64,000 nt of DNA from Micromonospora purpureochromogenes (GTDB lineage: Bacteria > Actinomycetota > Actinomycetes > Mycobacteriales > Micromonosporaceae): assembly GCF_900091515.1 (NCBI RefSeq), contig NZ_LT607410.1, positions 1,550,001 through 1,614,000 on the forward strand, given 5' to 3'. Each line of letters opens with the position of its first letter. The first letter of the stretch is position 1. The notes below the pieces were generated by a model. It searched no databases and was not told where the DNA came from. It worked only from the letters and a program-made list of their open reading frames with translations. Below, piece by piece: positions 1-7,965 of the stretch. A program made the position numbers and the translations under genes.

Positions 1-432
1 CACGAAGTTGCGCCGGTCGATCGGCGTCGGGTCCTTGCGCCGCTCCTCGCTCACCGGCGTCGCGGGCGGCTGCCAGTGCGGGTCGTACGGCAGCGACGGG
101 TCGCAGCGCACCCCGTAGACGTTCTGCACCCGCCGTTCGGTGGGCAGGCCGTTGTCGTCCCAGCCCATCGGGTAGAAGACCGTCCGGCCGCGCATCCGCT
201 GGAAGCGGGCCACCATGTCGGTGTGCGTGTACGAGAAGACGTGCCCCATGTGCAGCTCGCCCGATACGGTCGGCGGCGGGGTGTCGATCGCGTACACGTC
301 CGACCGCTCCTTCGAGCGGTCGAACGCGTACGTGCCCTCCTCCTGCCAGTGGCGCGCCCAGGTCTCCTCGAGCCCGTCCAGGGTCGGACGCTCGGGGACG
401 CCGGCGCGGGCCGTCCTCGCCGTATCAGTCAT
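1..432 (-). CDS. valS: Valine--tRNA ligase, N-terminal part (runs off window)
   Basis: Charges tRNA-Val with valine in the cytoplasm. Only the first 144 codons lie in the window; the gene continues beyond position 1. The visible part has the class I synthetase HIGH-type signature (HMGHVFSYTHTD) after a DTPPPTVSGEL stretch, followed by FYPMGWDDNGLPTERRVQNVYG. That combination is typical of ValS rather than IleS or LeuS. The ATG at 432 gives an N-terminus (MTDTARTARAG) of normal length before the HIGH motif. The gene runs in the same direction as the downstream-numbered secreted protease, separated by about 56 bp. The family call is certain; the catalytic KMSKS loop lies outside the window. Confidence 0.95.
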   Translation of the reverse strand, partial: MTDTARTARAGVPERPTLDGLEETWARHWQEEGTYAFDRSKERSDVYAIDTPPPTVSGELHMGHVFSYTHTDMVARFQRMRGRTVFYPMGWDDNGLPTERRVQNVYGVRCDPSLPYDPHWQPPATPVSEERRKDPTPIDRRNFV

Positions 433-488
433 CCGTCGATCGTAGGCAGCCCGCGTCGCCCTGCCCACGGCTTATCCGCCGGTGTCGC

Positions 489-2069
489 CTAACGGTTCGA
501 GGACCCGATCGGGTTGAGCAGCGGGCCCCGGGTGGCGAGCTGGATGCCGAGGCCGGTGTTGGCGTTCACCCGGTCCAGGATGGTGGAGACCGGCATGTAG
601 TAGTTCTGCTCGTTCGGGTTCGTGCAGGCGCCGCTGCCCGGGTCGCCGTCGTTCAGGATGCCGAGCGCCCGGCCGTCGGACTCGGTGAAGAGCGGGCCGC
701 CGCTGTCACCGGGGCGGGCGCAGACCCGCACGCCGATGCGGCCGTTGGTCTTGCTGGTGACCGTGCCGCAGCGGGTGCCGGGGACGTAACCGGCGCCCGC
801 CCCGGAGTCGACGTACACCTCGCCCGCCTTGGGCGTGTACCCCGAGCCGGTCGCGCAGACGACCCAACCGATCTGGACCGCGCTGTAGGCGGTGTACCCG
901 GTGATCTTCACGTCGTGGCTGTCCGTGGTGGCGCAGGCCGGGTTGTCCGTCACGCAGAAGTAGTTGACCAGGCTGGCCTGGTCGCCGCCGCTCCGCCGCG
1001 GGTACGCCCACCGGTCGATCGCGCCGTCCTGGTACGGGATCACCGCGTAGTCGTACGTGGTGGTGTTCTCGGCCAGCACCGGGCTGGTCGACTCCACGCC
1101 GACCGGCACCTTCGGTCCGAGGAACTGGTGCCAGGTCCGGTCGACGTTCAGGTGCCGCCCGCCGACCACGCAGTGCCCGGCGGTCAGCAGGTAGTACCGC
1201 CCGGACCGCGCCCGCAGGTTGAAGGCGCTGGTGCAGCCGCCGACCGTGCCGTCGTCCCGGGGCACGTCCAGCCGGATGCCGCCGCGCATCGGCGCCTGGG
1301 CGCAGTTGAGCGGGTCGCACGACTTCTCGATCGAGGGCGGAATCTGTCGGGTCCGGGCCGGCACCCCGGCGGCCTCGATCGCGCCGGCCAGCCGGGCGTC
1401 GTCCGCCGCGACCGCGCCGCCGGTGAGGACCAGCACCTCGTTGGCCTGCTCGTCGACCACCACGTCGGTGCCGGCGGTCACGCCGAGCGCGCCGGCCGCG
1501 CGGGCCGCCGCCTCGGTGAGGTCGCGCAGCGAGTGGCGCACCGGGACGACCTTCACGTGGGCGGCGTCCGGCACCCCGGCGACCGCCTTCGCGACCGGAG
1601 CCGGGTCGGTGGCCGCGATGGTGAGGACGCCGCCGCCGGCCTGGTCCAGCCACATGCCGGCGTACTCGGTGGGGTAGCTCGCGGCGAGGGTGGCCGCGAG
1701 CGGCGCGGAGAACTCCTGGAGGGCGACCCGGCGGGCCGCCTCGTCCTGGCTGACCCGGTAGCGGTTGCTCAGGTAGGCCACCGAGGCGGGCGCGTCCTTC
1801 GCCACCTCAGCGGCGGGTCGCCCGACGGCCGTGACCGGTCGCGTGTCCACCGTGGAGCGCCCCGCGCCGGCTCGGCTGCCGATGCCGCTGTCCGCGCCGG
1901 GCGCCGCATCCGCCGGGGCCGTCCCGGCGGTGGCCGATTCGACCGCGCCCGCCGTCACGGCGGCCGGCACCGGACCGGCGTCGTCCTCCCGCGCCAGCGC
2001 GACCGTCGCCGCGCCCACCGTGCTGATCACCAATGCCGCCGCGACAACCACTCGTCGTCGGATCCGCAC
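489..2069 (-). CDS. Secreted trypsin-like (S1, streptogrisin-type) serine protease with propeptide
   Basis: Predicted extracellular endopeptidase of 526 aa. The GTG start at 2069 is chosen because GGAGG lies 7 nt upstream and the protein then begins with a signal peptide (MRIRRR followed by a hydrophobic VVVAAALVISTVGAATVALA). Residues ~30-250 form a long alanine-rich propeptide with repeats resembling an alpha-lytic/streptogrisin pro-region. The catalytic triad is visible: His299 in TAGHC, Asp340 in TTYDYAVI, Ser456 in RPGDSGGPL. Paired cysteines around C251/C256, C279/C300, C435/C450 suggest disulfides. A short C-terminal tail follows the catalytic domain. An open frame continues upstream to 2351, but it has no RBS and would bury the signal peptide. 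Substrate unknown. Confidence 0.9.
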   Translation of the reverse strand: MRIRRRVVVAAALVISTVGAATVALAREDDAGPVPAAVTAGAVESATAGTAPADAAPGADSGIGSRAGAGRSTVDTRPVTAVGRPAAEVAKDAPASVAYLSNRYRVSQDEAARRVALQEFSAPLAATLAASYPTEYAGMWLDQAGGGVLTIAATDPAPVAKAVAGVPDAAHVKVVPVRHSLRDLTEAAARAAGALGVTAGTDVVVDEQANEVLVLTGGAVAADDARLAGAIEAAGVPARTRQIPPSIEKSCDPLNCAQAPMRGGIRLDVPRDDGTVGGCTSAFNLRARSGRYYLLTAGHCVVGGRHLNVDRTWHQFLGPKVPVGVESTSPVLAENTTTYDYAVIPYQDGAIDRWAYPRRSGGDQASLVNYFCVTDNPACATTDSHDVKITGYTAYSAVQIGWVVCATGSGYTPKAGEVYVDSGAGAGYVPGTRCGTVTSKTNGRIGVRVCARPGDSGGPLFTESDGRALGILNDGDPGSGACTNPNEQNYYMPVSTILDRVNANTGLGIQLATRGPLLNPIGSSNR

Positions 2070-2284
2070 GCCGCAACCTCCCCGTGTTTTCGGCTGTGCC
2101 CGACCGGCCGGACGTCGCCCTGGGGCGATCGCCGGGCCGATCAACGCACGGCAGTCTAGCCGGGCGACCCGTCCACGGGGTGCCGGTCTCGGGGCAGCGC
2201 CCGCGCCGGTGGCCGTGCGAGCATCAGCCACCACGCGGGGAGAGCGGCCAGGATCGCGGGGTCCTGTACACCGGAAGGCGGTCC

Positions 2285-3745
2285 ATGGACGAGGTGGGTG
2301 TACGCCGGGCGTGGTGGGACTGGCCCGCGCTGGTGGAGGCGTTGGCGGCATTCGCCGTCGGCATGGCGTTCATGGTCCCGGCTTGGCAGTTCCCGGGAAC
2401 GGCCGGCTACGGCGACCTGTTCCAGAGTTCGCTGATCCCGCTGGCCGCGCTCGCGTGCGCGCTGCTGGTGGTCGGGGTGTCGACGACCGCGCTGCTGCCG
2501 CGCCTGCCGGCGTGGCCGTTGGTCGTGGGTGCCCTGCTGGTCGCCCTGGCCGCCGACGGGATCGCCGACGGTGCGGAGTTGGTGCTCACCGACCACCGCC
2601 CCGTGGCGCGGATCGTCGCGGTGCTCGCCGGTCTGGAGGTGGGGCTGGCGCTGGGCGGCGTCCTGCTGGCCGTCGCGCAGGCCCCCCGGTCGGTCCGGTG
2701 GCTGATCAGCGGCGGGCTGGCCGCCGGTCTGGTGCTGCAACCGGTGAGCGTGGCGACGGTCCATGCTCTGGTGCGCGGCCGGGAGTCGGTGTCCCCGGTG
2801 ACGGCGCAGCTCGGGTTCGCCGCGCTCGCGGCGGTCTGCGCAGCCCTCGTCGCGTACCGGCGGGGTCGGTACGCGCCGCTGCCCACGTCGGGCCGACCGG
2901 CGGTCGCCCCGGTGGTCGTGGTGGGCGCGGCGGGCGCGCTCGTCGGGGCCGGCCTGGCCGTCCGGTCCGCGCTGTCGGGCGGCTCCCCGCTCCCGAACAG
3001 CCTGTCCGGCCACGACCGCCAGCAGGCGCTGGCGGGGTTCGGCCAGTGGTCCCTGGTGCTGCTGGTGGTGGCCGTCGGCGTGCTGCTTCTCGGCCACGCG
3101 TACCGGGTCGGTGGGGTGGTCGCGGCCCGCTGGGTGCTGCTCTGCCTCGGCGCCGGCCCGGTAGCCCTCCTCGCGGCGCAGACGACCAGTGCGGCGCGGG
3201 CCGAAACCGGGTATCCGCTGGTCCTCGCGGCGGTCGCCGCCGTCACCGCGGGCGCCGCGTTCGGCCGGTACGCCCCCGCCCGGGCCGTGCCGTGGGACGC
3301 CCTCGGCCTGCTGGTGGCCGCGGTCGCCGGGTTCCTGTCCACCCCGGCGGTCCGCACCGAGTTGCCGTCCCTGCGACTGCTGACCGTCGCCGGTCTTGGC
3401 CTCGCTCTCTCGTTCGGGCTGAGCCAGGCCGCCTGGGGGCTGCCCGGGCCGGACAGCGACCGTACGCTGGTGCTCCGGATCCTGGTCACCGGCCCGGCCG
3501 CGCTCGTGCTCTCCGCGCTCGCGCTGGCACCGGTGGTCATCCGGTCGCTCTCCGGCGTTCCCGAGGATGAGTCGCTGCTCACGGTTCCGGGTCACGCGGC
3601 GGCGGTCGCCGTGCTCCTGGTGCTGCTCCTCGGCATCAGCCGGGCGGTGGAGCGGTTCGGCCGCGACCCGGGCGTCGAGCCGGGCACCGGCACGGCGTCG
3701 CCCGCGCCGGTCTCCCCGGGCGGCGCCGGCGGACCAACCCGCTAG
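2285..3745 (+). CDS. Polytopic membrane protein of unknown function
   Basis: A 486-aa integral membrane protein with roughly 12-14 hydrophobic segments (for example VEALAAFAVGMAFMV, LVVGALLVALAADGI, VLLVVAVGVLLLGHAY, AAAVAVLLVLLLGI) and a short proline/glycine-rich cytosolic tail after RFGRDPG. The ATG at 2285 follows a GGAAGG ribosome-binding site and fits the first membrane segment; the frame is open upstream but that part is not protein-like. I see no recognisable transporter, glycosyltransferase or enzyme motif, so no function is assigned. Its stop codon (TAG, 3743-3745) interlocks with the convergent stop of the ABC exporter (3742-3744), leaving no room for a terminator between them. Confidence 0.8.
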   Translation: MDEVGVRRAWWDWPALVEALAAFAVGMAFMVPAWQFPGTAGYGDLFQSSLIPLAALACALLVVGVSTTALLPRLPAWPLVVGALLVALAADGIADGAELVLTDHRPVARIVAVLAGLEVGLALGGVLLAVAQAPRSVRWLISGGLAAGLVLQPVSVATVHALVRGRESVSPVTAQLGFAALAAVCAALVAYRRGRYAPLPTSGRPAVAPVVVVGAAGALVGAGLAVRSALSGGSPLPNSLSGHDRQQALAGFGQWSLVLLVVAVGVLLLGHAYRVGGVVAARWVLLCLGAGPVALLAAQTTSAARAETGYPLVLAAVAAVTAGAAFGRYAPARAVPWDALGLLVAAVAGFLSTPAVRTELPSLRLLTVAGLGLALSFGLSQAAWGLPGPDSDRTLVLRILVTGPAALVLSALALAPVVIRSLSGVPEDESLLTVPGHAAAVAVLLVLLLGISRAVERFGRDPGVEPGTGTASPAPVSPGGAGGPTR

Positions 3746-5616
3746 ACCAGCGAGTCGCGCCACTGCCGGTGCAGGGCGGCGTACCGGCCACCGGCGGCGG
3801 CGAGCCGCGCGGGCGGTCCGTCCTCCACCACCCGACCGCCGTCGAGGACCAGCACCCGGTCGGCGGTCTCGACCGTGGAGAGCCGGTGCGCGATCACCAG
3901 CGCGGTGCGGTCGCGCAGCACGGTGGCGAGTGCCCGCTGCACCAGCCGCTCGGTCGGCACGTCCAGCGACGAGGTCGCCTCGTCGAGGATCAGCACCCGC
4001 GGGTCGGCCAGGAACGCCCGGGCGAACGCGACGAGCTGCCGCTGCCCGGCGGAGAGCCGGCCGCCGCGTCGGTGCACCTCGGTGGCGTACCCGTCGGGAA
4101 GCGCGGCGATGAAGTCGTGCGCGCCGATCGCCCGCGCGGCGGCCTGCACCGCCGCGTCGTCGGCGCCGGGGCGGCCGAACCGGATGTTCTCCGCCACCGT
4201 GCCGCTGAACAGGTGGTTCTCCTGGGTCACCAGCACCACCGCGCGGCGCAGCTCCGGGTCGGCCAGGTCGCGCAGGTCGATCCCGTCCAGCTCGACGGCG
4301 CCGCTGTCCGGGTCGTGGAAGCGGGCCAGCAGCTTGGCGACGGTGGACTTGCCCGCCCCGGTCGGCCCGATCAGCGCGACCGTCTGCCCGGCCGGCACCC
4401 GCAGGTCCAGCCCGAGCAGGATCGGCGTGCCCGGCCGGTAGCCGAAGGAGACCGACCGGAACGCCACGGCCCCGCGTCCCGGCCCGGTGGGCAGCGGCAC
4501 CGGCTGCGCCGGTTCGGGTACGCCGGGCCGCTCGTCGAGCACCCCGGCCAGCTTCTCCAGCGCCGCCGTCGCCGACTGCAACGAGTTGTAGAACTGGCTC
4601 AGCTCCTGCATCGGCTCGAAGAAGCGGCGCAGGTAGAGCAGGAAGGCGGCGAGCACCCCCACCTCCGTCGCGCCGTCGAGCACCCGCCAGCCGCCGTACC
4701 CGAGCACCACCGCCACGGTGACGTTGCCGATCACCTTGATCCCCGGCGAGTACGTGGCGATCAGGCGGAACGCCCGCAGGTTGGCCCGCCGGTACCCGTC
4801 GTTGACCGCCCCGAAGATCTGCTGGTTGCGCGGTTCCCGGCGGTACGCCTGCACGGCGCGGATGCCCCGCAGCGACTCCACGAAGTGCACGATGACCAGC
4901 GCCACCGCCTCCCGGCTGCGCCGGTACGCGTCGGCCGACGCGCGGGCGAACCAGCGGGACAGCAGGTAGAGGAACGGGAAGGCGAGCAGGGTGACCGCGG
5001 CCAGCGGCAGGTCCAGCCAGAGCAGGATGGCGGCCACGGAGAGCACCGACAGCGCGGCGGTCACCAGGCTGTCGATGCCGCCGTCGACCAGCTCGGCGAT
5101 GGATTCCAGGTCGCTGGTCAGCCGGGACACCACCCGGCCGGAGGTGTAGCGCTCGTGGAAGCCCACGGAGAGGCCCAGGAAGTGCCCGTACACCCGCCGG
5201 CGCAGCTCCAGCAGGACGGCCTGGCCGATCCGCGCGGAGAGGGTGAGGAAGCCGCGCCGGGCCGCGTACTCGGTCACGGCCGCGACCACGAAGGCGCCGG
5301 CGACGGCGGCCAGTGGGCGCGCGTCGCCGGCCCGCAGCGGCGCGATGGCCCGGTCGATGCCGAGCATGACCAGGTACGGCCCGGACATGGCGGCCGCGTT
5401 CTGCGCCAGCAGCAGGCCCACGGCCAGGCCCAGCCGGCCCCGGTGCGGGCGCAGCAGCTCGCCCAGCAGCACCCGGCTGCGGGCGCGCAGCCGGGCCACC
5501 GCTTCGGGTGCGGTGTCCTCGGCGCGGCTGCGGTCGGTGTCCGGGTCGGTGGCCAGCCCCCGCCAGCGGGACAGATCCGGTGGCTCGGTCCGCTGCCGGG
5601 GCAGCCGGGGTGTCAC
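3742..5616 (-). CDS. ABC exporter half-transporter, canonical NBD (second gene of heterodimer)
   Basis: A 624-aa fused membrane-ATPase half-transporter. The N-terminal half has six membrane spans of the type 1 exporter fold (for example LGLAVGLLLAQNAAAM, SVLSVAAILLWLDLPLAAVTLLAFPFLYLLS). The NBD holds Walker A GPTGAGKST, Q-loop VTQENHLF, signature RLSAGQRQ, Walker B VLILDEATSSLD with the catalytic Glu, and the switch His in VIAHRLSTV. The GTG start at 5616 overlaps the TGA of the preceding exporter gene (GTGA), so translation is coupled. With its partner, which has a degenerate Walker B, it forms a TmrAB/BmrCD-style heterodimer in which this NBD supplies the consensus catalytic glutamate. Substrate (drug, lipid or peptide) cannot be read from sequence. 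Confidence 0.92.
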   Translation of the reverse strand: MTPRLPRQRTEPPDLSRWRGLATDPDTDRSRAEDTAPEAVARLRARSRVLLGELLRPHRGRLGLAVGLLLAQNAAAMSGPYLVMLGIDRAIAPLRAGDARPLAAVAGAFVVAAVTEYAARRGFLTLSARIGQAVLLELRRRVYGHFLGLSVGFHERYTSGRVVSRLTSDLESIAELVDGGIDSLVTAALSVLSVAAILLWLDLPLAAVTLLAFPFLYLLSRWFARASADAYRRSREAVALVIVHFVESLRGIRAVQAYRREPRNQQIFGAVNDGYRRANLRAFRLIATYSPGIKVIGNVTVAVVLGYGGWRVLDGATEVGVLAAFLLYLRRFFEPMQELSQFYNSLQSATAALEKLAGVLDERPGVPEPAQPVPLPTGPGRGAVAFRSVSFGYRPGTPILLGLDLRVPAGQTVALIGPTGAGKSTVAKLLARFHDPDSGAVELDGIDLRDLADPELRRAVVLVTQENHLFSGTVAENIRFGRPGADDAAVQAAARAIGAHDFIAALPDGYATEVHRRGGRLSAGQRQLVAFARAFLADPRVLILDEATSSLDVPTERLVQRALATVLRDRTALVIAHRLSTVETADRVLVLDGGRVVEDGPPARLAAAGGRYAALHRQWRDSLV

Positions 5617-7418
5617 GAGCGCACCAGGCCGTCCGTGGAGTTCGGCTCGGCGGAGAGCACCGCCCGGTACGCGGGCACGGTGGCGAGCAGCTCGGAGTGC
5701 CGCCCCACCGCGGCGATCCGGCCCCCGTCGAGCAGCGCCACCCGGTCGGCCAGCGCGACGGTCGACGGTCGGTGCACCACCAGCAGCGCGGTGGTGTCCC
5801 GCAGCACCCGTCTCAGCGCCGCCTCGACCAGCGCCTCGGTGTGCACGTCCAGGGCGGAGAGCGGGTCGTCCAGCACGAGCAGCGCGGGCCGGCCGAGCAC
5901 CGCCCGGGCCAGCGCGAGCCGTTGCCGCTGCCCGCCGGAGAGCGACAGCCCCTGCTCGCCGACCCGGGTCGCCAGCCCCCACGGCAGGTCGTACGCGAAG
6001 TCGGCCTGGGCCAGCGCCAGCGCGGCCCGCACCTCCTCCTCGTCGGCGTCCGGGCGGCCCAGGGTGAGGTTCTCCCACACCGACATGGAGAACAGCGTCG
6101 GCTCCTCGAAGGCCACCCCGACCAGCCGGCGCAGCGAGGCCAGCCGCAGGTCGCGCAGGTCGTGCCCGTCCAGGGTGATCCGCCCGCCGGTCACCTCGTG
6201 CAGCCGGGGCACCAGGGAGAGCAGGGTGCTCTTGCCGCTCCCGGTCGCGCCCACCAGCGCCAGCGTCTCGCCCGGCTCCACGGTCAGCTCGATCTCCCGC
6301 AGCACCGGCTCGGGGGCGCCGGGATAGCGGAACGAGACGGCCTCGAAGCGCAGCCGGCCCCGCACCGCCGCCGGGGCGAGCGTGACCGCGTGCGGGGCGT
6401 CCACGATGGACGGCGGGGTGTCCAGCACCTCCTGGATCCGGTCGGCCGCGGTCGCCGCCTCCTGGGCGTTCGCGATGATCCAGCCCAGCGACTGCACCGG
6501 CCAGATCAGCATCAGTTGCAGGCTGACGAAGGCGACCAGCTCGCCGATGGTGAGGGTGCCCCGGGCGGCGAGCGCCGCACCGCAGACCAGCACCACGCCG
6601 AGGGTCAGGTTGGGCACCAGGTCGAGCAGCGCGGAGGTACGGGCCAGCAGCCGGGCCTTGTCGACGCCGGTGTCGTGCAGCGCGCGGGCCCGCTCGCCGA
6701 ACCGGGCGGCCAGTTCGGGCCCCCGCCCGTATGCCTTCATGGTGCGCAGGCCCTGCGCGGTCTCCTCGACCAGGGTGGCCACGTCGCCCTGCTGGTCCTG
6801 CATCCGGCGGGACGCGGCGTGGTAGTGCCGGGCGAACCGCCGACTGATCAGGAACAGCGGCACCGCGCTGGCCGCCACCAGCAGCCCCAGCGGGCCGTGC
6901 AGCCGGATCAGCAGGGCCACCACCGCGAGGTAGGTGATCAGGTTGAGTACCAGGAAGAGCAGGCCGAAGGAGAGGAACCGGCGGATCACCGACAGGTCGC
7001 TGGTGACCCGGGAGAGCAGCTGGCCGGACTGCCACCGGTCGTGGAAGCCGGCCGGGAGCCGTTGCAGATGGGCGTAGATGTCGGCGCGGATGGCCGACTC
7101 CATGCCCACCGAGGAGGAGGACTGGGCCCACCGCCGGATGAAGATCAGCAGCGCCTCGGCGAGCCCGAGCAGCAGGGCCAGGCCGCTGAGGCGGAGCAGC
7201 CCGTCCGCGTCGTGTCGGGCGATCGGGCCGTCGACCACCCGCTGCACCACCAGCGGCACCGCCAGGCCGGCCGCGGTGGCGGCCAGCGCCGCGAGCAGCA
7301 GCAGGCACCACTCCACCGCGTACGGGCGCAGGTAGGGGCCCAGTCGCCGGAGGTTGTGCAGCGGGCGCGGCCGGGCGTCCACCCGGTGGGTCGGGTCGCC
7401 GTCGCGCTGCGCGGGCAC
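5613..7418 (-). CDS. ABC exporter half-transporter, degenerate catalytic NBD (first gene of heterodimer)
   Basis: A 601-aa type 1 ABC exporter half: six membrane helices (WCLLLLAALAATAAGLAV, FLVLNLITYLAVVALLI and others) followed by an NBD with Walker A GATGSGKST, signature SLSGGQRQR and switch His in LLVVHRPSTV. Walker B reads LLVLDDPLSALD, so the residue that is the catalytic Glu in canonical NBDs is Asp. This marks the non-canonical site of an asymmetric heterodimeric exporter. The ATG at 7418 starts the gene, and its stop overlaps the start of the partner by 4 nt. The two genes form a tight two-gene operon. Confidence 0.92.
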   Translation of the reverse strand: MPAQRDGDPTHRVDARPRPLHNLRRLGPYLRPYAVEWCLLLLAALAATAAGLAVPLVVQRVVDGPIARHDADGLLRLSGLALLLGLAEALLIFIRRWAQSSSSVGMESAIRADIYAHLQRLPAGFHDRWQSGQLLSRVTSDLSVIRRFLSFGLLFLVLNLITYLAVVALLIRLHGPLGLLVAASAVPLFLISRRFARHYHAASRRMQDQQGDVATLVEETAQGLRTMKAYGRGPELAARFGERARALHDTGVDKARLLARTSALLDLVPNLTLGVVLVCGAALAARGTLTIGELVAFVSLQLMLIWPVQSLGWIIANAQEAATAADRIQEVLDTPPSIVDAPHAVTLAPAAVRGRLRFEAVSFRYPGAPEPVLREIELTVEPGETLALVGATGSGKSTLLSLVPRLHEVTGGRITLDGHDLRDLRLASLRRLVGVAFEEPTLFSMSVWENLTLGRPDADEEEVRAALALAQADFAYDLPWGLATRVGEQGLSLSGGQRQRLALARAVLGRPALLVLDDPLSALDVHTEALVEAALRRVLRDTTALLVVHRPSTVALADRVALLDGGRIAAVGRHSELLATVPAYRAVLSAEPNSTDGLVRS

Positions 7419-7455
7419 TACCCGACGGTAGCGTCAGATGACGGCCGCGCCGGTG

Positions 7456-7965
7456 TCAGCTTGCCGTCAGCCGCCGTTCGTGACCGAGCAGCCATTCCTT
7501 GACGTCCAGTCCCCAGCGGTAGCCGCCGAGCGTCCCGTCGGTGCGCAGCACCCGGTGGCAGGGGACGAAGAGGGCGGCGGCGTTGCGGGCGCAGGCGGCG
7601 GCCGCCGCCCGTACGGCGGCCGGCCGGCCGGCCAGCCCGGCGAACCCGGTGTACGTCACCGGTTCGCCCGGCTTCACCTCGCGCAGCACCTCCCAAGCGT
7701 AGGTCATGAACGCTCCGCCGCTGTGCTGCCGCACCGGCACCCCGTCGATGGCGGTCAGGTCACCGTCCAGGTAGGACCGGACGGCGACGGTGACGGGGCC
7801 GAGGTCGGTGCGGTGCCGCAGCGCCCCGCGCAGGCTCGGATGCACCAGCGGGAGCAGGTTCTCCGGGGCCGGGGTGAAGCCGGCCGCCCGAACGGCCCCG
7901 TCCGGGCCGGCCAGGATGCTCAGCGGGCCGACGGGGGTGTCGATGACGGTGCTGTCGATGCTCAT
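7456..7965 (-). CDS. ogt: Methylated-DNA--protein-cysteine methyltransferase
   Basis: A 169-aa suicide enzyme that transfers the alkyl group of O6-methylguanine (and O4-methylthymine) to its own cysteine. The active-site motif PCHRVL is present at about residues 139-144, preceded by the helix-turn-helix-like stretch GLAGRPAAVRAAAAACARN that inserts into DNA. The length and the N-terminal small domain (STVIDTPVGPLSILAGPDG) are typical of Ogt. Its ATG overlaps the stop of the upstream alkA gene (7962-7965), so the two repair genes are co-transcribed and probably induced together through the Ada-like domain of the first. A confident assignment. Confidence 0.93.
   Translation of the reverse strand: MSIDSTVIDTPVGPLSILAGPDGAVRAAGFTPAPENLLPLVHPSLRGALRHRTDLGPVTVAVRSYLDGDLTAIDGVPVRQHSGGAFMTYAWEVLREVKPGEPVTYTGFAGLAGRPAAVRAAAAACARNAAALFVPCHRVLRTDGTLGGYRWGLDVKEWLLGHERRLTAS

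Noticed and set aside
3769..6327. Very long plus-strand frame (852 codons) opposite the ABC exporter genes
   Set aside because: It is antisense to two clearly recognisable transporter genes and its translation is Arg/His/Gln/Gly-rich without domains; a high-GC frame shadow.
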